Notes under the pieces: generated by a model | The model's input: the letters and a program-made list of their open reading frames with translations, nothing else | Told to the model about the DNA's origin: nothing | The model's database searches: none | Part shown: positions 1-8,209 of the stretch, one piece after another | Position numbering within the stretch: the first letter of the stretch is position 1 | Layout of the letters: each line of letters starts with the position of its first letter | Assembly (NCBI GenBank): GCA_036821905.1 | Contig: DAISIR010000017.1 | Location: forward strand, 1-53,338 | Origin: Brooklawnia sp937867175 | GTDB lineage: Bacteria; Actinomycetota; Actinomycetes; Propionibacteriales; Propionibacteriaceae | Length of the DNA stretch: 53,338 bases | Direction of reading: 5' to 3' | Position numbers and translations under genes: made by a program

Positions 1-13
1 CGAGTGCGCCAGG

Positions 14-39
14 AACGCCCCTTCTCAGGGGCGTTTTTT
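14..39 (+). terminator. Rho-independent terminator of an upstream gene
   Basis: Perfect 8-bp stem (14-21 with 28-35), 6-nt loop and a T run at 34-39. The transcription unit it ends lies left of the window. Confidence 0.75.
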
Positions 40-44
40 GTTAC

Positions 45-247
45 CTCGAAACCCCTGTCTGCCGATGTGGTTGGGTGCTGTGCGGGCAGTCACCTCGGGT
101 AGGCGGCACGCGATGGCGACCGGGCGTACCTGAGCATTCGTAGGTGTGTTGCTTGACCCAGCGGCCCTGGGCGGTCCCGCAACGCGGATACGCCTTCACG
201 TGCGCGAATGCGCGCCGGCCTTCTCGACAGTGTCCGCTGGTTCCTGC
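45..247. other. Intergenic stretch, nothing recognised
   Basis: About 200 bp between the terminator and the 3' end of the first minus-strand gene. I see no convincing gene, tRNA or operator here. Confidence 0.4.
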
Positions 248-754
248 CTACTTCTTCTTTGACACCGCCCCCCGGGCAGGAATCAGATCCGGCCGCGCGG
301 CAGCCAGTTGACGTGGGGTCCAGGCCCCCTGCAGCACCTCAATCGGTACTCCGAACCATTCCACCAACCGCGTGAACGACCTGGTCGTCAGGAACGACCC
401 CAGCACCTCCTCCACGTGATCGGGGAACCTCAGCACCGCAACCCCATAGGTGAGGCCCCACTGGGTGCGCTCATAGACGGCAACCTTGGTCAGCTTCGAC
501 AGGTCGATCTTGTGCAGTGCGATCCGAAGTTGCTGGTCGGAGCCGCGGACGATACCGCGCAACGGTTGCAGCAGGATGTAGAAACCGGGTAGGGCCCAGA
601 TCAGGCCGAACCAGCTGTCGTCGCCGGCCGCTAACCAGGCCAAACCCAACAGCCCGATGCCCAACGCGATCGCACCGAGCGTCATACCGATCGCCGGATT
701 CAGTGCCAGTCCGGGACGAGGCAGATGCGTCCGGTGTTCCTTCCTGCGTGCCAT
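248..754 (-). CDS. Small two-helix membrane protein, function unknown
   Basis: A 168-aa protein with a basic N-terminus (MARRKEHR), two hydrophobic segments at about residues 20-65 separated by a short Asp-containing turn, and a soluble C-terminal half ending in SKKK. The layout resembles actinobacterial PH-like or DUF-type proteins anchored by two N-terminal helices, but I do not recognise the family. It starts 4 bp after the aroE stop, so the two are probably co-transcribed; that does not by itself link it to aromatic biosynthesis. Confidence 0.7.
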   Translation of the reverse strand: MARRKEHRTHLPRPGLALNPAIGMTLGAIALGIGLLGLAWLAAGDDSWFGLIWALPGFYILLQPLRGIVRGSDQQLRIALHKIDLSKLTKVAVYERTQWGLTYGVAVLRFPDHVEEVLGSFLTTRSFTRLVEWFGVPIEVLQGAWTPRQLAAARPDLIPARGAVSKKK

Positions 755-758
755 CTGA

Positions 759-1613
759 TCAGGACTCCTTTCCGGGCACCCGCCGCAGCACCTCGGCTCG
801 GCAGGCGGCCAGCAACGGTGCCGGATCGGCGTCGCGTCCGGTCATCAGGCGAATCTGGTCGATCGCCTGACCGACCAGCAGGTCGAGGCCGTCCAGCAGG
901 GTGACTCCCGCTTCGTGGGCGGCCCGATCGAGCTGTGACGGGTAGTTGTCGTACACCACGTCGAAGACCGTGGACGCCAGCTTGACCAGCGTGGACGCCA
1001 GGTCTGTCGGCAGCACCACCGGCACTGTCGAGATCAGCAGGTCCGCCCGGCCGCTCCAGGCCGCGGGCAACTCGGGTGGGCGTCCGAAAGGCTGTACCGA
1101 CAGTTCGATGCCGGCCCGGGCGGCAACCTCGGCCAGGCTGGCTCGCGCCCGAGCGGCGTCCCGGGCGCAGACCACGACCTCGCGCACTCCCAGGCGTCCG
1201 ACCGCCCACAACGCGCTACGGGCGGTGGCCCCGTTGCCCAGCAGGATGGCAGTGGACGCCTTGTCCACCCCGACGCGGTGGAGGGCGGCCAGCAGGCCGG
1301 TCACGTCGGTGTTGTGGACGCGGTTGGGTTCACCCCCGCGGCCCAGGATCAAGGTGTTGCCCGCCCGCAGCGCCGCGGCGACCGGGTCGGGCTCGCCGTG
1401 GTCGAGCAGGGCCTGCTTGTTGGGTGCGGTGACGCTCAGGCCGACCCACTCGTCCCCAAGCCCGGCCAGGAACCCGGGCAAGGTTTCGGGGGTCACCTCG
1501 AAGGCGTCGTAGCAGAACTCGTCGGCGAGGCCGAGCTGCGCGTAGGCGGTGCGGTGCAGCAAAGGTGACAGTGAATGGGCGATCGGGCTGCCGATCACGG
1601 CACAGCGGCGCAT
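759..1613 (-). CDS. aroE: Shikimate dehydrogenase family protein
   Basis: A 284-aa protein for NADPH-dependent reduction of 3-dehydroshikimate to shikimate in the cytoplasmic chorismate pathway. The N-terminal substrate domain carries GSPIAHSLSP (8-17), the catalytic lysine in VTAPNK (Lys66) and NTDVTGL with the partner aspartate (Asp103). The nucleotide-binding loop GNGATARS starts near 126. The family's usual VPHK reads APNK here, a variation seen in actinobacterial AroE-like proteins. Length is normal. Menaquinone needs chorismate, so the divergent menB is a sensible neighbour. Quinate/shikimate dehydrogenase paralogues are an alternative. Confidence 0.88.
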   Translation of the reverse strand: MRRCAVIGSPIAHSLSPLLHRTAYAQLGLADEFCYDAFEVTPETLPGFLAGLGDEWVGLSVTAPNKQALLDHGEPDPVAAALRAGNTLILGRGGEPNRVHNTDVTGLLAALHRVGVDKASTAILLGNGATARSALWAVGRLGVREVVVCARDAARARASLAEVAARAGIELSVQPFGRPPELPAAWSGRADLLISTVPVVLPTDLASTLVKLASTVFDVVYDNYPSQLDRAAHEAGVTLLDGLDLLVGQAIDQIRLMTGRDADPAPLLAACRAEVLRRVPGKES

Positions 1614-1778
1614 CCAAACCTCCCATCGGCGGTGGCTGAGGACTCAGGCTACCTGCTTGCGGGACGGCAGGCGCACGGGTCCGCGCCCCCCGCCCACCTG
1701 CTGTCCGCGCTCGCATTTGGCGATTCTGGCGACACCGGCCCGGCGATCTGTGGCCGGATGACCGCTACCTTGGAGCCC

Positions 1779-2702
1779 ATGAGCCACGACGCATCCGCCA
1801 ACCCCTTCAAACCCGCACTGTGGGACGAGGTGCCCGGCTTCGCCTTCACCGACATCACCTACCACCGCGCCGGCCAGCAGGCCGGGAGCCCGGGTGTGGT
1901 GCGGATCGCCTTCGACCGTCCCCAGGTGCGCAACGCCTTCCGGCCGCACACCGTGGACGAGTTGCTGCTCGCGCTTGAGCACGCCCGGCAGTCACCGGAC
2001 GTCGGCTGTGTGCTGCTCACCGGCAACGGTCCGAGCCCCCGCGACGGCGGCTGGGCGTTCTGCAGCGGCGGCGATCAGCGCGTCCGAGGCAAGTCGGGCT
2101 ACCAGTACGCCGCCGGTGAGGACGCGTCCACTGTCGACCGCGCACGGGCCGGCCGCCTGCACATTCTGGAGGTGCAGCGGTTGATCCGGTTCATGCCCAA
2201 GGTGGTGATCTGCCTGGTCAGCGGCTGGGCGGCAGGCGGCGGGCACAGCCTGCACGTGGTCGCCGACCTGTCGATCGCCTCGGCCGAACATGCCCGGTTC
2301 AAGCAGACTGACGCGGATGTGGCGTCCTTCGACGGCGGCTACGGGTCGGCCTACCTGGCCCGGCAGGTCGGCCAGAAGTTCGCCCGCGAGATCTTCTTCC
2401 TCGGTGACCCCTACTCGGCACAGGACGCGCTGCGGATGGGCATGGTCAACAAGGTCGTCCCGCATGCGCAACTCGAGGACGAGGGGCTGGCTTGGGGTCG
2501 CAAGATCTGTGGCAAGTCGCCGACCGCGATCCGAATGCTGAAGTACGCCTTCAACCTGCCGGACGACGGCTTGGTCGGGCAGCAGTTGTTCGCCGGCGAG
2601 GCGACCCGGCTGGCCTACATGACCGACGAGGCGGCGGAGGGCCGGGATGCCTTCCTGGCCAAACGGGATCCCGACTGGTCGGATTTCCCCTACTACTACT
2701 GA
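1779..2702 (+). CDS. menB: 1,4-dihydroxy-2-naphthoyl-CoA synthase
   Basis: A 307-aa crotonase-fold enzyme that cyclises o-succinylbenzoyl-CoA in menaquinone synthesis. Diagnostic features are FDRPQVRNAFRPHTVDEL near residue 45, the oxyanion/active-site segment FCSGGDQRVRG (95-104), AGGGHSLHV, the SFDGGYGSAYLAR loop and the C-terminal FAGEATRLAYMTDEA. ATG 1779 (MSHDASANPF) matches the family N-terminus; an in-frame ATG at 1758 would add seven residues. TACCTT at 1766-1771 lies at -10 distance from 1779, so a leaderless start is possible. Strongly conserved; the assignment is secure. Confidence 0.95.
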   Translation: MSHDASANPFKPALWDEVPGFAFTDITYHRAGQQAGSPGVVRIAFDRPQVRNAFRPHTVDELLLALEHARQSPDVGCVLLTGNGPSPRDGGWAFCSGGDQRVRGKSGYQYAAGEDASTVDRARAGRLHILEVQRLIRFMPKVVICLVSGWAAGGGHSLHVVADLSIASAEHARFKQTDADVASFDGGYGSAYLARQVGQKFAREIFFLGDPYSAQDALRMGMVNKVVPHAQLEDEGLAWGRKICGKSPTAIRMLKYAFNLPDDGLVGQQLFAGEATRLAYMTDEAAEGRDAFLAKRDPDWSDFPYYY

Positions 2703-2872
2703 GGTCTCAGCGACCTCTGGGCTGGCCGGGAGGTACGCCTGGTCAACCCTGAACTGCTGGACATGCTCACCCGATCCGAATGCACCGGGACAGTGGCGGC
2801 GTGGGTTCCTCCAACTGCTGAGATCCTCAACCCCGGCTGGGGTGCTTGCCGAGTTGGTGGGAGGATTGGGCC

Positions 2873-4324
2873 ATGGCCTCCAGCGACATGACCCTGCACA
2901 AGGGTGATCTCGGGCGGCGTGCCTCGCAGATTCTTGAGGTCGCGCAGGACTTCGCCGACCAGGTGCGCCGGGAGGCCGACCAGTACGCCGCCAAGCGCCG
3001 ACAGGAGGCCGCTGACGCGAGTGTCGACATTGAGCGGATGCACGCCGAAATCGCCCGGCAGCACCAGCAGGCGGTTGACTTCGCCGAGCAGGCGCAGCGC
3101 GAACTGATCCGGGCCCGCGTCGAAACCGAGGCCCGGATCGACGAGGCACTCGGCCAGGCCAACGAGATCACCGCGTCGGCCGAGCAGCAGGCGAACACTG
3201 CGCTCGCGGCGGCCTTGGCGGAGGTGGACCGGCTGACCGAAGAGGCGCAGACCCGGGCGTCCCAACTGATCGCCCGAACTGAGGCCGAGGCGGCTGCCAG
3301 GCGGCAGCAGGCGCAGGACGAGCTCAGCCAAGCCCGCCAACAGATCGCAGACGAGATTCGGGACACCGAAGAGGCCAGCGCCCAACAGCGCACCGAGGTG
3401 GACCAGCAGGTCCAGGCGGTCTTGGAGCAGGCGCGCACCGAAGCGGCCGATATCGCGCGGCAGGCGCAGCAGCGCGCCGACGACAGTGCCACCCTGGCGC
3501 AGACCGAGCTCGCGGCCGCCCGCGCCGAGGTCGCACGGTTGGTCGACAGCGCCGAGCAGGACGCCGCCCAGCGGCGCGCCGAGGCCGAGGCAGACCACGA
3601 AAGGATCACCGGCGAGGCCCAGCAGCAGCTGGACTGGACCAACCGCACCGTCACCGACCTCCTCGACAGCGCCAAGACCGAGGCCGAGCAGATCGGGGAG
3701 CAGGCCCGCGGCCAGGCGGCCGACCACCGCAAGCAGGTCCATCAGCGCCTGCAGGTGTTGATCGCTCGGCAGGCGCATACGGCTCGCGTCACCTTGAGCG
3801 AGGCCGAGGCGCTGTCACGTGATCTTCGGGCGCAGGCCGAGGCCACCCTGCGCGTCGCGCAGCAGGACGCCGAACGCACCCGGGCGGCCGCCCAGCAGGA
3901 CGCGGATGATCGACTGGCCTCGGCCAGGCGGGAGTCCGAAGCGCTGGTCGTTCGTGCCGAAGCCCGGCTGACAGAGGCGGAGCAGAGTGCGCAGCGGATC
4001 CGGGAGAAGCTGAACGCCGACCTGACCAGACTGCGGCATGACACCTTCGAGCAGACCAGTGCCACGCGCGCTGAAGCCGTCCAGCTTCTTCAGGACGCGC
4101 GCCGCGATGCCGACCGAATCCGCGTCGAGGCCCAAACGATGCTGGAGCGAGCCCGTGGCGAGGTTGCCCGGCTGGCCAGCCGCCGCGATAACATCGCGAC
4201 CGAACTGGGGAACCTGTCAGGCGTCATCGAGGCGCTCGCTGTGCCGGTCCCGGTCGTCAATGCTCCAGAACCAGACCCCCAACCAGCAGACAACCACAGC
4301 GATAGCCAAGGAGAGCAAGCATGA
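2873..4324 (+). CDS. Long coiled-coil protein, Scy/FilP/DivIVA-like
   Basis: A 483-aa protein that is almost entirely heptad-rich (Ala, Glu, Gln, Arg), with repeats such as EAEAAARRQQAQ and a continuous predicted coiled coil from about residue 10 to 450, then a short Pro/Asp-rich tail. It has no membrane segment or catalytic motif. ATG 2873 is chosen because GGGAGGA sits 7 nt upstream. The stop overlaps the next start as ATGA, so the pair is translationally coupled. By composition and architecture it resembles actinobacterial cytoskeletal coiled-coil proteins (FilP, Scy) working with DivIVA at the growing pole. The function is inferred. Confidence 0.75.
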   Translation: MASSDMTLHKGDLGRRASQILEVAQDFADQVRREADQYAAKRRQEAADASVDIERMHAEIARQHQQAVDFAEQAQRELIRARVETEARIDEALGQANEITASAEQQANTALAAALAEVDRLTEEAQTRASQLIARTEAEAAARRQQAQDELSQARQQIADEIRDTEEASAQQRTEVDQQVQAVLEQARTEAADIARQAQQRADDSATLAQTELAAARAEVARLVDSAEQDAAQRRAEAEADHERITGEAQQQLDWTNRTVTDLLDSAKTEAEQIGEQARGQAADHRKQVHQRLQVLIARQAHTARVTLSEAEALSRDLRAQAEATLRVAQQDAERTRAAAQQDADDRLASARRESEALVVRAEARLTEAEQSAQRIREKLNADLTRLRHDTFEQTSATRAEAVQLLQDARRDADRIRVEAQTMLERARGEVARLASRRDNIATELGNLSGVIEALAVPVPVVNAPEPDPQPADNHSDSQGEQA

Positions 4325-5424
4325 CCGACACCCCGTTCCGTCTGGTACGAAAGGGCTACGAGCCCAGCGAGGTCGACCAGCGGATGCGCCGGTTGCAGTC
4401 AACGGTCGATCAACTCCAGACCGACCTCACCCGCGCCCGGGACGACAACGCCAAGCAGTCCGTCGAGATCACCAAGCAACGTCAGTTGGCCGGTGACCTC
4501 GCCGGCAGGATCGAGATGCTCGAGCAGGCATTGGCTGAGGTGCGGGCCGAGCAAGACCACGGCGTGCCGCCCACCTTCGCCAGCCTCGGTGAACGCATCG
4601 CTCAGATGCTCACCCTCGCCCAGCAGGAGGCCGACGAACTGCGCGAGAACGCCCGCTCAGAGCATGAACGGCTGACGACCGAAGCCGAGCGGCTCGCCGC
4701 CGACAGCGCGTCGAACTCCGAGCGCGAGGCGGCCGAGACGATCTCCAGGGCCCGGGCCGAGGCGGCTCGCAGCATTGAGGCCGCCAAGCAGCAGGCCGAT
4801 CACCTACGTGAGGAGGCCGACGCCGAGGCGACCGCTCGTCGCGAGGAGGCCGAGGCGCTCTACGAGGGGCAGCGCGCCCAGGCCGCCCAAGCGGCGGCCG
4901 ACTTCGAACGGACGCTTGCCGAGCGCCGAACCGAGGCGATGGACGAGTTGAACGCGACGCTGGCCAAGAAGACCCATGAGGTCGAGTTGGCCACCCAGGA
5001 ATTGGATGCGGCCCGCAGCGAGGCGGAGCGGGTGACCACTGCGGCCCGCGAGCAGTCCGATCAGATCGTGCGCGATGCGCAGACGGACGCGTCCTCGCTG
5101 CTGTCCGAGGCGAAGCGGCGAGCCGAGGGGATCAGGCAGAACTCCGAACGCGAACTGGCAGCTGCGACCGCGCGCCGTGACTCGATCACCGCGCAGCTGG
5201 CGAACGTTCGGCAGATGCTGGCGACCCTCGGCGGACCGCAGACGGCGTTCGCCGACCCTCTCAACCCACGCAGCGCACAGGCCTGGACGTCCGAGACCGA
5301 CGGCGGGCCGAACGACGCACAGCCGGTCGGCGCCCAGGATGAAGAGGCTGTCGAAATGCCAGCCGCGGAGCAGCCCGGGGACGAAGCGGGGATCGTCGAC
5401 GAAACTCAGTCGACCACACCGTAG
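4321..5424 (+). CDS. DivIVA-domain coiled-coil protein
   Basis: A 367-aa protein starting with MTDTPFRLVRKGYEPSEVDQ. This fits the N-terminal DivIVA/GpsB signature, in which an aromatic-plus-basic loop is followed by GY and a V/D coiled-coil entry. A gap near residue 80 (GVPPTFASLGERI) breaks the coil, as in Streptomyces Scy, before a long Ala/Glu/Arg coiled coil to about residue 300 and an acidic, disordered tail. Translation is coupled to the preceding gene (ATGA at 4321). Its 3' end overlaps the convergent upp gene by 19 bp. It probably scaffolds polar growth or division. It is not the canonical essential wag31, which normally sits beside ftsZ/sepF. Confidence 0.8.
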   Translation: MTDTPFRLVRKGYEPSEVDQRMRRLQSTVDQLQTDLTRARDDNAKQSVEITKQRQLAGDLAGRIEMLEQALAEVRAEQDHGVPPTFASLGERIAQMLTLAQQEADELRENARSEHERLTTEAERLAADSASNSEREAAETISRARAEAARSIEAAKQQADHLREEADAEATARREEAEALYEGQRAQAAQAAADFERTLAERRTEAMDELNATLAKKTHEVELATQELDAARSEAERVTTAAREQSDQIVRDAQTDASSLLSEAKRRAEGIRQNSERELAAATARRDSITAQLANVRQMLATLGGPQTAFADPLNPRSAQAWTSETDGGPNDAQPVGAQDEEAVEMPAAEQPGDEAGIVDETQSTTP

Positions 5425-6047
5425 AGCCGGTCACCGGCATCGCCGAGACCGGGCACGATGTAACCGAACTCGTTGAGCCGCTCATCGACCGCGGCCACCA
5501 CCAAGGTGGTCGAGATCTGGAGTTCGTCGACCAGCGTGCGGAAGCGCTCGATGCCCTCCGGGGCGGCCAGCAGGCAGACGCAGGTCACGTCGTCGGCTTT
5601 CCGGTCGGCGAGGAACTGCACGCAGCCGCCCAACGACCCTCCGGTGGCCAGCATGGGATCGAGGACGAAGCACTGCCGTCCCGACAGGTCTTGCGGCAAC
5701 CGTTCGGCGTAGGTGAAGGGCTGCAGCGTCTCCTCGTCGCGGATCATGCCGACGAAGCCGACTTCCGCGGTCGGCATCAGCCGGGACATGCCGCCCAGCA
5801 TGCCCAGCCCAGCCCGCAGGATGGGCACCACCAACGGTTTGGGGTCGGCGAGTTCGACGCCCTGGGTCTCGGCGACCGGCGTGGTGATGTGCACCGGTGT
5901 GACCCGCACACCTCGGGTCGCTTCGTAGGCCAGCAACGTGACCAACTCGTCCACCAGGGCCCGGAAGGTCGGGCTGTCGGTCTTTACGTTGCGCAGGTGG
6001 GTGAGCTTGTGGGCCACCAAGGGATGGTCGAGTACTTTGAGGTGCAC
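5406..6047 (-). CDS. upp: Uracil phosphoribosyltransferase
   Basis: A 213-aa enzyme converting uracil and PRPP to UMP in pyrimidine salvage. The PRPP-binding motif DPMLATGGS lies at about residues 130-138, and the uracil-binding C-terminus GYIVPGLGDAGDRLYG is intact. The frame is open well upstream, but GTG 6047 (VHLKVLDHPL) matches the family start and has AAGGTGG 5 nt upstream; GTG 6056 is the alternative. The length is typical. Tail-to-tail overlap with the DivIVA-like gene could give some antisense overlap at the transcript ends. Confidence 0.93.
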   Translation of the reverse strand: MHLKVLDHPLVAHKLTHLRNVKTDSPTFRALVDELVTLLAYEATRGVRVTPVHITTPVAETQGVELADPKPLVVPILRAGLGMLGGMSRLMPTAEVGFVGMIRDEETLQPFTYAERLPQDLSGRQCFVLDPMLATGGSLGGCVQFLADRKADDVTCVCLLAAPEGIERFRTLVDELQISTTLVVAAVDERLNEFGYIVPGLGDAGDRLYGVVD

Positions 6048-6196
6048 GGATTCCACCTTGGCACAGGCACCGTACGTGCGAGTTGTGGAGGCGAAAGTTG
6101 GGACCCGGGGTTTTGGGTGATCGCCCGATCTGCGACGATTGAGTCGGGTACGCCCAAGTACAAGGTTGACCAGGTGCAAGGTTGAGGAGCCAAGAC

Positions 6197-6826
6197 ATGG
6201 ACGCCGATGACAAGCTGTTCGTCGATGATGAGATCGATGATTCGTCCGACTCTGTCGACGATCTCGATGACGACAGCGACCTCGACGGTGGGGTCATCCC
6301 CGACGACTACGACGATCTCGATGATCTCGACGACGATGATGACGACGATTATGATGACGCGACTCCCGACGACATCGACTTCGCGGTGGCCCTTTACCGG
6401 GAGGACGGGGTGGCGGTCGCGACCGAACTGACCCCCCAGATGGCCAACGACCTCGACGAGCTGATCGACCAACTCCGCAGGCTGCCCGGTGATGCGGGCG
6501 CCTTGGGTGTGGTCTCCATCGCCGGCGAGTTCTTCGTGCTGTGCCGAGTACGTGGCCGCAACACCCAGGTGCTGCTGAACGACTCGATCGCGGCGAACGA
6601 CTGGCCCATCGCCCGCGATGTCGTCGATTACCTCGGCGTCGAGGTGCCCGATCCGGATGGCGATTCCGAACCCCTCGGCGACTTCGACATGCTGGTCGAT
6701 CAAGGTGTCAGCGAGTTCGACCTGGAGCAGATCGCCGGTGACCTGGACGAGGACTCCGACCAACTGGTGCACCGGCTGGTCGACCTGATGAAGTTCACGT
6801 CCTCGTTCGAGCGAGCCATCAACTGA
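6197..6826 (+). CDS. tRNA adenosine deaminase-associated protein
   Basis: A 209-aa protein located 17 bp upstream of tadA, a conserved actinobacterial arrangement that gives the family its name; its biochemical role is not established. ATG 6197 has GAGGAG 7 nt upstream. Residues 1 to about 60 are extraordinarily acidic (long Asp runs, encoded by a simple GAY-rich tract at about 6200-6370), and the conserved globular part follows from DIDFAVALYREDG. The Asp-rich region is probably disordered. Length is at the upper end for the family because of this extension. Confidence 0.85.
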   Translation: MDADDKLFVDDEIDDSSDSVDDLDDDSDLDGGVIPDDYDDLDDLDDDDDDDYDDATPDDIDFAVALYREDGVAVATELTPQMANDLDELIDQLRRLPGDAGALGVVSIAGEFFVLCRVRGRNTQVLLNDSIAANDWPIARDVVDYLGVEVPDPDGDSEPLGDFDMLVDQGVSEFDLEQIAGDLDEDSDQLVHRLVDLMKFTSSFERAIN

Positions 6827-6843
6827 GCCGCTGGGACGCCGCG

Positions 6844-7281
6844 ATGCGGCTGGCGCTGAGTGTCGCCGCCGACGCAGCCGTCCGAGGTGAAGTTCCGGTG
6901 GGGGCCGTGGTGCTGGACCGTTCCGGCGCGGTGCTCGCCAGCGGCGGCAACGAGCGCGAAATGACCGGTGACGTGGCCGCGCACGCCGAGATCGTGGCGA
7001 TGCGGCGCGCCGCGGAAGCGCTCGGGCAGGGTTGGCGGCTGCCCGGCTGCACGTTGGTGGTCACCTTGGAGCCGTGTGTGATGTGCGCCGGCGCCATCGT
7101 CGCGGCCAGGCTGGAGCGGGTGGTCTACGGCGCCTTCGACCCCAAGGCCGGCGCAGTCACCTCCTTGTGGGATCTGCTGGGTGATCCTCGGCTGCTGCAT
7201 CGGCCCAGCGTGGTGAGCGGTGTCATGGCCGATGCCGTGGCGGCTCAGCTGAAGGGTTTCTTCGCCGAGCGGCGCGACTGA
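6844..7281 (+). CDS. tadA: tRNA-specific adenosine deaminase
   Basis: A 145-aa zinc-dependent deaminase producing inosine at wobble position 34 of tRNA-Arg(ACG). The zinc and catalytic residues are HAE (47-49) and PCVMC (77-81), with the proton-shuttle Glu49. ATG 6844 gives a slightly short N-terminus with a weak ribosome site; translation probably depends on the preceding gene, whose stop is 17 bp away. The C-terminal helix (MADAVAAQLKGFFAERR) is complete. Confidence 0.93.
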   Translation: MRLALSVAADAAVRGEVPVGAVVLDRSGAVLASGGNEREMTGDVAAHAEIVAMRRAAEALGQGWRLPGCTLVVTLEPCVMCAGAIVAARLERVVYGAFDPKAGAVTSLWDLLGDPRLLHRPSVVSGVMADAVAAQLKGFFAERRD

Positions 7282-7314
7282 GCAGGACGGCTGGTCGAGT
7301 CTCGTCGTCCTCGA

Positions 7315-7345
7315 TTGGCGGACGCGGTTGCCCATGACGTAAGCT
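7315..7345 (+). promoter_or_regulatory. Possible promoter of tRNA-Ser
   Basis: TTGGCG (7315-7320) and TAAGCT (7340-7345) with a 19-bp spacer, ending 7 nt before the tRNA 5' end. The spacer is long, so support is modest. Confidence 0.35.
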
Positions 7346-7352
7346 GACCGGC

Positions 7353-7437
7353 GGTGACGTGTCTGAGCGGCCGAAAGAGCCCGCCTCGAAAGCGGGTGTG
7401 GTGCAAGCCACCGAGGGTTCAAATCCCTCCGTCACCG
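7353..7437 (+). tRNA. tRNA-Ser (anticodon CGA)
   Basis: Full cloverleaf. Acceptor stem GGTGACG (7353-7359) pairs with CGTCACC (7430-7436). The anticodon stem CCCGC/GCGGG encloses CTCGAAA, with anticodon CGA at 7387-7389. A long class-II variable arm and a T-arm with GGTTCAAATCC follow. The 3' CCA is not encoded, so it is added after transcription. It reads UCG codons. Confidence 0.97.
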
Positions 7438-7443
7438 CCGCTG

Positions 7444-7477
7444 CCCCCGATCGCTGATGCGACCGGGGGTTCTGTTT
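7444..7477 (+). terminator. Terminator after tRNA-Ser
   Basis: An 11-bp GC-rich stem with one mismatch (7444-7454 with 7459-7469), a TGAT loop and a T-rich tail TTCTGTTT, 7 nt after the tRNA. Confidence 0.8.
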
Positions 7478-7555
7478 CGACCAATCCTTCGCAGTACCGT
7501 CTGCTGGCGGTAGCAGGAGTTGGACAGACCACGAAACGGTGCCGAGACCGGCGCC

Positions 7556-8119
7556 CTAGCCGGACACCAGGGCCCGCAGCACCCGCTCGCGGCTGCCGCC
7601 GGTGGCCTCGGCCAGGTCACGTGCCAGCGCATCTGCCAGTTGCACCAACGCATCCCGCACTTCAACGGGGTTGTCGGCGTCCTTGGTCAACTGCCTCACC
7701 CGAACACTGTCGCCGTCGAGTTCAGCGGCCATCAGCCGGGCACCCAACATCGCCCGAAACGCCCCGATCCGCATCGGGTCGCCAGGATCTGGGTGGGCGG
7801 CTGTGAGCTGGGCGCCACGGTCGTGCTGGTCGGCCAGCCACGCCTGGGTCAACACGTCGGCGGACAGCTCGGTCGTCCGAGCTGCGTCGATCGCCCGGGA
7901 AACCCACGGGAACACGTCGGCGGTGCCCGATGCGGCCTGCGCCTGGGCCAACTGCTGCAGCGTGACGGCCGCCAGCACGCCCAGCGCACGCGTGTTCACC
8001 GCCCGCCAGGCCGCGAAGTAGGTGTCGGTCGGCAGACTCCGCCAGATCTCCTCATACTGCTCGTGGTCGATTAGTGACTGGACGACGGACTGCTGGGCTG
8101 AGGAACTGGATTGCACCAT
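7556..8119 (-). CDS. Hypothetical soluble helical protein
   Basis: A 187-aa protein starting MVQSSSSAQQSVVQ, predicted all-alpha and without signal peptide or membrane segment. It is rich in Ala, Asp and Gln, with a conserved-looking core (WRSLPTDTYFAAWRAVNTRALG). I do not recognise the family. It is transcribed divergently from the FUSC-family gene at 8210 with 90 bp between them, so the two may share a control region. Confidence 0.65.
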   Translation of the reverse strand: MVQSSSSAQQSVVQSLIDHEQYEEIWRSLPTDTYFAAWRAVNTRALGVLAAVTLQQLAQAQAASGTADVFPWVSRAIDAARTTELSADVLTQAWLADQHDRGAQLTAAHPDPGDPMRIGAFRAMLGARLMAAELDGDSVRVRQLTKDADNPVEVRDALVQLADALARDLAEATGGSRERVLRALVSG

Positions 8120-8209
8120 GGCTCGAGGTTACTGGCCGTCCCAGACGGTGACGAGCCGGTGCACTCGTGGTCGGCTGGCCGGCTACGGCCGAGGGTAGGC
8201 TTCGGCGTT

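Noticed and set aside
2696..3778. Minus-strand 360-aa Leu/Gly-rich frame opposite the first coiled-coil gene
   Set aside because: Complement of an Ala/Glu/Arg coiled-coil sequence; hydrophobic only as a mirror effect.
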